Origin: Clostridiales bacterium
Lineage (GTDB): Bacteria > Bacillota > Clostridia > Christensenellales > Aristaeellaceae
Length of the DNA: 47,304 bases
Direction of reading: 5' to 3'
Assembly: GCA_004552515.1 (NCBI GenBank)
Contig: SFOF01000006.1
Location: 1 to 47,304, forward strand
This document shows, piece by piece, positions 42,553-47,304 of this stretch (positions are counted from its first letter, which is position 1; each line of letters begins with the position of its first letter). The notes beneath the pieces were generated by a model. The model worked only from the letters and a program-made list of their open reading frames with translations. It searched no databases and had not been told where the DNA came from. Both the position numbers and the translations under genes were made by a program.

Positions 42553-43611
42553 TCAGCTGGCCGTGTCGGCGATGTAGACGATGTCGCTCGTGGGACGGCC
42601 GTCCTTGTAGGGCTGATTGGCGATCGCGCCCAGGAAGGTCATCTGCGACGTGCGGCCGCCGTCCAGATTGTAGGCGGTCATGAGTCCCAGGCTCTGGCAG
42701 AGCCTGGCGCACTCAGTGTAGGTCATGCCGCGCGCGTAGCCGCTCTGGCGGCCGTCGATGACGATGAACATATAGTGTCCCGGCTCCACCATGCCGATGA
42801 TGGTGCGCGGATCGTGATTGGTGCGCGCATAGCCGCCCTCGCGCAGCTGGCCGTCGCCGTCCAGAAAGGCGGGGCCGAAGCTGAAGGACTGCCACGCGCC
42901 GTCGGCCATGGCCTGATTAATGTCCAGCTCGGACTGATCGCGGTAGACGCGCATCGTGCCGTCGCGGAATATGACGAGCACTTCCTCGCCGTCCTCCCAT
43001 TTGTCGCGGTACAACTCGCCGTTGCGTATGACGATGCCGCCGTTGCCATAGCCGTAGTAGTCGGAATTGATCGCGGCGACGGCGTTTGCGCGGTTGGCCA
43101 TGCTCAGCACGTCCTCGGAGATGGCCTTGCCGAAGGCGTCGTCGGCAAAGAGCGTGCGCAGACACTCTATCGAGCGGATGTATATGTCCTCGATGTAGTA
43201 GGTCTGGTCGTTTTCATCGTCGCGGTGCGTGCTCAGCGTGATGTTGACATTGGCGCTCTGATAGCTCGTCTCAGTCTTGATCACCTCGCCGGATGTAAAC
43301 TTGTCGGCGAAGCGGGCGCTGAAGTCGCCCACAGCCGCGGGCGCGTTTGTCGCCTCGGGCGAAACGCTGGCGTCGGGCGAAGCGCTGGCGTCGGGGGAGA
43401 CGGTGGAAGCCGGCGCGGGCGTGGCGGCGCTCGCGGGGGGCGGCGTGGTTGATACGACGCGCCGCGAGGGCTGAGGAATGACGTGATCGAACAGCGCGAA
43501 AAGATTCAGGCATACGGCGATGACCAGAATGTCTATGAGCGCGATCAGGGCGGGGCGCATCTGCTTGAGCGGCCGAATGCGCGGCGGCCGGCGGTTGGGT
43601 CTGTTCTGCAT
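42553..43611 (-). CDS. Phosphodiester glycosidase-like (NAGPA/DUF2233) membrane-anchored protein
   Basis: The 352-residue protein has a basic N-terminus, one transmembrane helix (about 21-42) and a Ser/Pro/Ala-rich extracytoplasmic linker with SPDASASPDASVSPEA repeats. The C-terminal domain belongs to the NAGPA family: ANAVAAINSDYYGYGNGGIV, FSFGPAFLDGDG, RTIIGMVEPGHYMFIVIDGR and YNLDGGRTSQMTF. Members remove 1-phospho-N-acetylglucosamine caps or act in exopolysaccharide metabolism. It would act on the outer face of the membrane, matching the glycosyltransferase encoded in the same operon. Confidence 0.88.
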   Translation of the reverse strand: MQNRPNRRPPRIRPLKQMRPALIALIDILVIAVCLNLFALFDHVIPQPSRRVVSTTPPPASAATPAPASTVSPDASASPDASVSPEATNAPAAVGDFSARFADKFTSGEVIKTETSYQSANVNITLSTHRDDENDQTYYIEDIYIRSIECLRTLFADDAFGKAISEDVLSMANRANAVAAINSDYYGYGNGGIVIRNGELYRDKWEDGEEVLVIFRDGTMRVYRDQSELDINQAMADGAWQSFSFGPAFLDGDGQLREGGYARTNHDPRTIIGMVEPGHYMFIVIDGRQSGYARGMTYTECARLCQSLGLMTAYNLDGGRTSQMTFLGAIANQPYKDGRPTSDIVYIADTAS

Positions 43612-43652
43612 AATTTTGCCTCACTTGTAGAATAACGGGAATGACCAAGCAT

Positions 43653-43681
43653 AGTGTAACATACCCGCCGGATTCCTGCAA
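43653..43681 (-). promoter_or_regulatory. Promoter of the phosphodiester glycosidase/GT2 operon
   Basis: Minus-strand TTGCAG (43681-43676), 17-base spacer, TACACT (43658-43653). Confidence 0.65.
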
Positions 43682-43904
43682 GGAACGGCGGCGATTTTAC
43701 ATAAAAAATAAGGACGCCTATAGGACGTGAAATCGCGCGTTCAGGTTTCACAGTGTGGATGTAAAAAATATATCAAATCACAGCCGGGACAGGCAGGAAA
43801 AGCGGCGGTGCATGGGGAACTGATTTAATGGATAACATGTCTGAGAAGTGTTCTCGCAGAGAAAAGCCAAAAATAAGGGATGCGTTAATGTGAGGAGGAT
43901 TTTC

Positions 43905-44942
43905 ATGAAGAGAGGATTTTGCTGCTTCATGGCGCTGCTGCTCTGCCTGAGCCTGTGCGCCGTTCCCGCCCTGGCCGACGACATGGTCGATTACGAGGCC
44001 GACGACATCGTATGGGCGTCCACGCCGATCTACGATGAATCTCAGGGCCAGATCACCAATCTGCATCTGGCCAGCGCGTCGATCGACGGCTGGGTGGTCG
44101 GCTACGGCGAGACGTTCTCCTTCAACGAGGCCGTCGGCGAGCGCAGCAAGGAGGCGGGCTACCGCGTCGCTCTCAACGGGCGCGGCGCGTATGTGCGCGG
44201 CGGCGGCGTTTCTCAGGTGGCGGCGACGCTCAATATGGCCGTGTCCGATTTCAGCTGGACGACGGCCGGCGACTATATGACCTACGGCGACAAGTTCACC
44301 GGCAACTATGTGGACGACGGCGAGGACGCCGTTGTGACCGACTATGCCAACGACCACGATTACACCTTTACCAGCTGGTATCCCGGCAACGTGGTGATCG
44401 GCGCTTGGATTGAGGACAACACGCTCTATTGCACGCTGAGCGGCTACGCGAGCGATGATTACGGCTATTCCGGCGGCGAGGAGAGCAACGACGTGCTGGC
44501 CGAGGGCACGACGCCCCTGCCCGACGACGACGCGCAGCTGACCAACATTGAAGAGGCTTCTCAGTCCATTTCGGGCTATATGCTCGAATATGGCGACGCC
44601 TTCTCCTTTAACGACATCGTCGGCCCCCGCACGACCGACGCGGGCTACGTCCGGGCGATCAACGGCCGCGGCGTAAAGGTGACCGGCGGCGGCGTGGCGC
44701 AGGTGGCCTCGACCGTCTATCTGGCGGTCAAGCAGGTGGACAGCATCACCGTCGATTATGTGCGCACCTACGGCGACCGCTTTACCGGCGGCTATGTGGA
44801 CGATGCGGACGACGCCATTGTGACCGATTACAACGCGGGCATCGATTTCTCCTTTACCTATTATGGATCGGGCACGCTGATCGTCTATGTCTATGAAGAG
44901 GACGGCCTGCTGATCTGCGACCTGTGCGAAATTTACGATTGA
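43905..44942 (+). CDS. Secreted protein with two tandem VanW domains
   Basis: A 345-residue protein with a signal peptide (MKRGFCCFMALLLCLSLCAV to PALA, cleavage before DDMVDY) and two copies of a VanW-type domain. Copy one has GETFSFNEAVGERSKEAGYR, GGGVSQVAATLNMAV and YGDKFTGNYVDDGEDAVVTD; copy two repeats these as GDAFSFNDIVGPRTTDAGY, GGGVAQVASTVYLAV and YGDRFTGGYVDDADDAIVTD. VanW proteins are common in Firmicutes envelopes; their role is unknown despite the vancomycin-cluster name. The domain copies are connected by an acidic Ser/Gly linker near residue 185-205. GAGGAGG is six bases from the ATG. A terminator follows. Confidence 0.85.
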   Translation: MKRGFCCFMALLLCLSLCAVPALADDMVDYEADDIVWASTPIYDESQGQITNLHLASASIDGWVVGYGETFSFNEAVGERSKEAGYRVALNGRGAYVRGGGVSQVAATLNMAVSDFSWTTAGDYMTYGDKFTGNYVDDGEDAVVTDYANDHDYTFTSWYPGNVVIGAWIEDNTLYCTLSGYASDDYGYSGGEESNDVLAEGTTPLPDDDAQLTNIEEASQSISGYMLEYGDAFSFNDIVGPRTTDAGYVRAINGRGVKVTGGGVAQVASTVYLAVKQVDSITVDYVRTYGDRFTGGYVDDADDAIVTDYNAGIDFSFTYYGSGTLIVYVYEEDGLLICDLCEIYD

Positions 44943-44968
44943 TAGTTTTAACGCTCTTCACTTTTTTA

Positions 44969-45008
44969 GGCGGTCGATTCGCTTTCTCGCGGGTCGGCCG
45001 CCCTTTTA
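44969..45008 (+). terminator. Intrinsic terminator of the VanW gene
   Basis: A 14-bp stem including three G-U pairs (44969-44982 with 44989-45002) with a 6-base loop, followed by CTTTTATG. Confidence 0.8.
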
Positions 45009-45061
45009 TGCGGCGAAACGGTCTGAAACCTTTGAAAAATTGCACGCTTCGGGCGAAATCG

Positions 45062-45090
45062 TTGCGCGCGGCGCGATGGCCTGTCATAAT
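45062..45090 (+). promoter_or_regulatory. Promoter of the 45135 gene
   Basis: TTGCGC (45062-45067), 17-base spacer, CATAAT (45085-45090). Confidence 0.55.
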
Positions 45091-45134
45091 AAAGGAAGAA
45101 AAACGATTCCGATCCACAACAGGGAGGGAATGTC

Positions 45135-46958
45135 ATGATTGAAAACGAGGCGGTGCGGCTTGAAGCGACGGAACGCGGCGCGCTTGTACTGACCGATAAG
45201 CGGACGGGCGCGCGCTTTGAAGAGATCGTCGGGGATCTGTGTCTATGCGAGGCGCGTTTGGCGGGCGATACGATGCTTGCCCGGCTTTCGGGCGCGGCGT
45301 TTGACGTGGACGTGCGCTTGGCGCTGACGGAGGACGGCTTCACGCTGGCGCTTCATGCCGGCGCGGACACGCCCATGCCGGAGGAAATCGCCTATCCCGG
45401 CGCATGGCGGACGCGCGCCGGCGATCTGCTCGCCTTTGGTCACAGTGAGGGCGTGTGCTTCGAGGCGGACGAGGAATTTCCGCTGCCCGAGCGCTGGGGC
45501 ATGACGGCGGGCGGCATGGCCATGTGGGTGATCCGGCGCGGCGGCTGCTGGCTGATCTGCGCAGCGGAGGAGGGCGCGGACGCGGCGCTGGTAAATCGGC
45601 GCACGGACGGCCTGATGTCGAGCGGCGCGCGCTGGCTGAGCGAGAAGGGGCGCTGGGGCTACGATCGGGCGATGCGCTTTTTCGTTTCGTCCACGCTGGG
45701 CGAGGGCTGCCGCGCCTATCGCGCCTGGCGGGAAACGCTGGGGGAGATCGTTCCCCTGAAGGAAAAGATTGCCCGCGCGCCCGAGCTGGAAAAGCTGATC
45801 GGCGCGGCGGACGTCTGGCTGTGGGACGACAACAACATGAATCGTCTTTACGCACGGCCTGAACGGAGCGACGTGCCCGCGCGCGATGTGCGGGCGATCG
45901 CCGACGATATGCAGGCGCTGGGCATGACGCGCGTCCTCTGGAACGCCTTTGAGGGCGAGACGCGCGCGGATTGCGAATACCTGAAGGGCAAGGGGTGGCT
46001 GGTGGGCAAATATGACATTTACCGCGACGTTGTGCCGGCAACGGCGGTCAATTCGGTCATTCCCTATCGCGTGAAGCGCTCCCGCCACACGAAATACTGG
46101 CCGGACGACGTGCGCCGCGAACAGAACGGCGATATGGCGCGCGCCTGGCAGCTGCATACCATCGACGGCACGATGGTCTATCAGAACGCCGTGTGCGACG
46201 TGTGCGCGCTGCGCATGACCATGGAGGACGTGCCCGCCGATGTGGCCGAGGTGGGCTATACCGCGCGGCTGCTCGACGTTCAGACGGGCGGCGGGCTGGC
46301 CGAGTGCTATGATCCGCGCCACCCCGCCACGCGCCGTGTCATGCGCCGCTATATCCGCGCACAGCATCAGTTCCTGCTCGATCTGGGGCTGGCGTGCGGC
46401 GGCGAGGTCGGCTCGGAGGACTATGTTTCGCAGCTTGCGTTTACCGAGGGACTGATGAGCCCGATCTGGCTGCGCGGCCCCGACGCGGGCCGGCGCATGA
46501 ACACGCTCTATTACGGCGACGAGATCCCGCCGGTTATTACCAATTATATGCTCAATCCGCGCCACCGTCTGCCGCTGTGGGAGCTGGCGTATCACGATTG
46601 CACGGTGAGCTACTGGTATTGGGGCGACAGCTCGAACGGCTGCCCGGAGCTTATGCCCCTGCGCGACCTGTTCAATGCGCTCTATGGCTTGCCGCCGCTC
46701 TATAGTCTGAATGTGACGCAGTGGCGGCGGCTGCGCACGGTCGTCGCCGCGTCGTACAGGCGCGCAACCGCGGTGGCCGCACGAGTGGGACTGCTGCCCA
46801 TGACGGCGTTTGAATGGCTCACGGAGGATCGGCTCGTTCAGCGCACGGTGTTCGGCGGAGAATACGCCGTGACGGTCAACTTCTCAAATCGACCGTATGA
46901 AACGCCGCAGGGAACAATCCAGCCGCTCGATTTCCGGCTTGAAGAGCTTAATAAGTAG
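45135..46958 (+). CDS. Putative glycoside hydrolase with TIM-barrel core (GH101/GH129-like)
   Basis: A 607-residue protein with an N-terminal beta-sandwich (about 1-210), a barrel-like central part with DVWLWDDNNMNRLY, GMTRVLWNAFEGE, VGKYDIYRDVVP, GGEVGSEDYVSQLAFTEGL and HDCTVSYWYWGDSSNG, and a C-terminal beta domain. The order and the acidic residues at strand ends resemble the GH101/GH129 alpha-N-acetylgalactosaminidase clan and related uncharacterised glycosidases. Family membership is not secure. No signal peptide. GGGAGGG lies seven bases before the ATG. It stands alone, with its own promoter and terminator. Confidence 0.6.
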   Translation: MIENEAVRLEATERGALVLTDKRTGARFEEIVGDLCLCEARLAGDTMLARLSGAAFDVDVRLALTEDGFTLALHAGADTPMPEEIAYPGAWRTRAGDLLAFGHSEGVCFEADEEFPLPERWGMTAGGMAMWVIRRGGCWLICAAEEGADAALVNRRTDGLMSSGARWLSEKGRWGYDRAMRFFVSSTLGEGCRAYRAWRETLGEIVPLKEKIARAPELEKLIGAADVWLWDDNNMNRLYARPERSDVPARDVRAIADDMQALGMTRVLWNAFEGETRADCEYLKGKGWLVGKYDIYRDVVPATAVNSVIPYRVKRSRHTKYWPDDVRREQNGDMARAWQLHTIDGTMVYQNAVCDVCALRMTMEDVPADVAEVGYTARLLDVQTGGGLAECYDPRHPATRRVMRRYIRAQHQFLLDLGLACGGEVGSEDYVSQLAFTEGLMSPIWLRGPDAGRRMNTLYYGDEIPPVITNYMLNPRHRLPLWELAYHDCTVSYWYWGDSSNGCPELMPLRDLFNALYGLPPLYSLNVTQWRRLRTVVAASYRRATAVAARVGLLPMTAFEWLTEDRLVQRTVFGGEYAVTVNFSNRPYETPQGTIQPLDFRLEELNK

Positions 46959-46978
46959 AAGAAAAAACCGCTTTTTGA

Positions 46979-47016
46979 GGCGCGGAGACGGCAAAGGAGC
47001 TGTTTCCGCGCCTTTT
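46979..47016 (+). terminator. Intrinsic terminator of the putative glycosidase gene
   Basis: GGCGCGGAGAC (46979-46989) pairs with GTTTCCGCGCC (47002-47012, one G-U pair), followed by TTTT. Confidence 0.8.
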
Positions 47017-47196
47017 CGAAGAAAAAATGCGAGAAAAGATGACATGATTTCATTCTGCTTAACATTGAAACTGCAGGTTTGCATATCAATTTCGGAAGCC
47101 GAGTCATGTTTTACTGTTAGTTAACAATTCAAAAAATGCAGAAAATTAGCACATATAATAGGAAGAGATCAAATTACAGGAAATTGAAAAAAGGAG
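47017..47196 (+). other. AT-rich region upstream of the rRNA promoter
   Basis: No gene is seen. The base composition is far richer in A and T than elsewhere in the window, like an UP element. A second -10-like TATAAT at 47154-47159 may be an upstream tandem promoter with a poor -35. Confidence 0.5.
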
Positions 47197-47225
47197 TTGA
47201 CAAAAAGGGGAGGAGTGAGTATAAT
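47197..47225 (+). promoter_or_regulatory. Consensus promoter of a probable rRNA operon
   Basis: TTGACA (47197-47202), 17-base spacer, TATAAT (47220-47225), a full consensus match. The leader carries GTCGC/GCGAC pairing (47236-47240 with 47273-47277) and ends with CCTTGAAAACGATATAGA, like the sequence just before 16S rRNA genes in Firmicutes. The rRNA itself lies outside the window. Confidence 0.78.
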
Positions 47226-47304
47226 AGTCAATGTTGTCGCGAGGGGCGCGAGCGAGAGCGAGCGGCTGAGCGGCGACGGAAGCGATCCTTGAAAACGATA
47301 TAGA

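Noticed and set aside
43682..43780. GTGAAA...TTTCAC repeat upstream of the VanW gene
   Set aside because: Only six bases per arm with a long gap and no promoter boxes in register; expected by chance.

Overview
The window looks like a chromosomal segment of a GC-rich, spore-forming member of the Clostridia, probably a gut plant-glycan specialist. Supporting signs are very strong GGAGG ribosome binding sites, sigma-A promoters of TTGACA-N17-TATAAT type, a Noc-like protein, a small double-CxxC protein resembling the sigma-G inhibitor Gin, and a preQ1-I-type riboswitch in front of a QueT transporter gene. The genus cannot be read from the sequence; a Christensenellales-like lineage is only a guess. 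No CRISPR array, insertion sequence, prophage or tRNA was seen. The right edge holds a perfect promoter and a leader typical of an rRNA operon whose 16S gene should begin just outside.

Layout. 1-4.2 kb: housekeeping genes (class I aminotransferase; greA; lysS with an extra C-terminal tRNA-binding domain). 4.3-11.1 kb: a SUKH-domain protein, an asparagine-synthetase-like enzyme lacking the glutaminase cysteine, a divergent YeiH/LysR pair with an operator-like dyad, two membrane proteins of unknown function, and the Gin-like gene behind a sigma-F-like promoter. 11.3-16.1 kb, minus strand: LacZ-type beta-galactosidase and a secreted C69 dipeptidase. 16.3-21.4 kb: an operon of Gfo/Idh/MocA oxidoreductase, heparinase II/III-like protein and GH78-like rhamnosidase. 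21.7-25.1 kb, minus strand: class II aldolase, a secreted unknown and lactaldehyde reductase FucO, which together suggest deoxysugar breakdown through lactaldehyde to propanediol. 25.3-27.1 kb: riboswitch plus queT, and a macro-domain/HTH fusion. 27.2-30.7 kb: an operon of a carbohydrate-binding-like FAD oxidoreductase, a sialidase-like beta-propeller and a small Sm-like protein. 30.8-33.4 kb, minus strand: cytoplasmic GH10 xylanase and aspartate-semialdehyde dehydrogenase. 33.5-36.1 kb: a sugar isomerase gene broken by an internal deletion, noc, and a ThuA-like gene. 36.2-41.0 kb: PHP, metallophosphoesterase, GH127 and histidine phosphatase genes behind a structured leader. 41.1-43.6 kb, minus strand: a cell-surface operon (phosphodiester glycosidase-like, small membrane protein, GT2-GtrA glycosyltransferase). 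43.9-47.3 kb: a secreted protein with two VanW domains, a predicted TIM-barrel glycosidase, and the rRNA promoter region.

How it fits together. The glycan enzymes (GH2, GH78, heparinase-like, GH10, GH127, sialidase-like, GH129-like) all lack signal peptides, so they should act in the cytoplasm on imported oligosaccharides. No sugar transporter or dedicated sugar regulator is encoded here, so import must come from elsewhere. Several units carry candidate regulatory structures: the preQ1 riboswitch with a palindrome at the start site, the fucO promoter dyad, the greA leader hairpin and the PHP-operon leader ending in a terminator. The least explained parts are the 27-30.7 kb and 36-41 kb operons.
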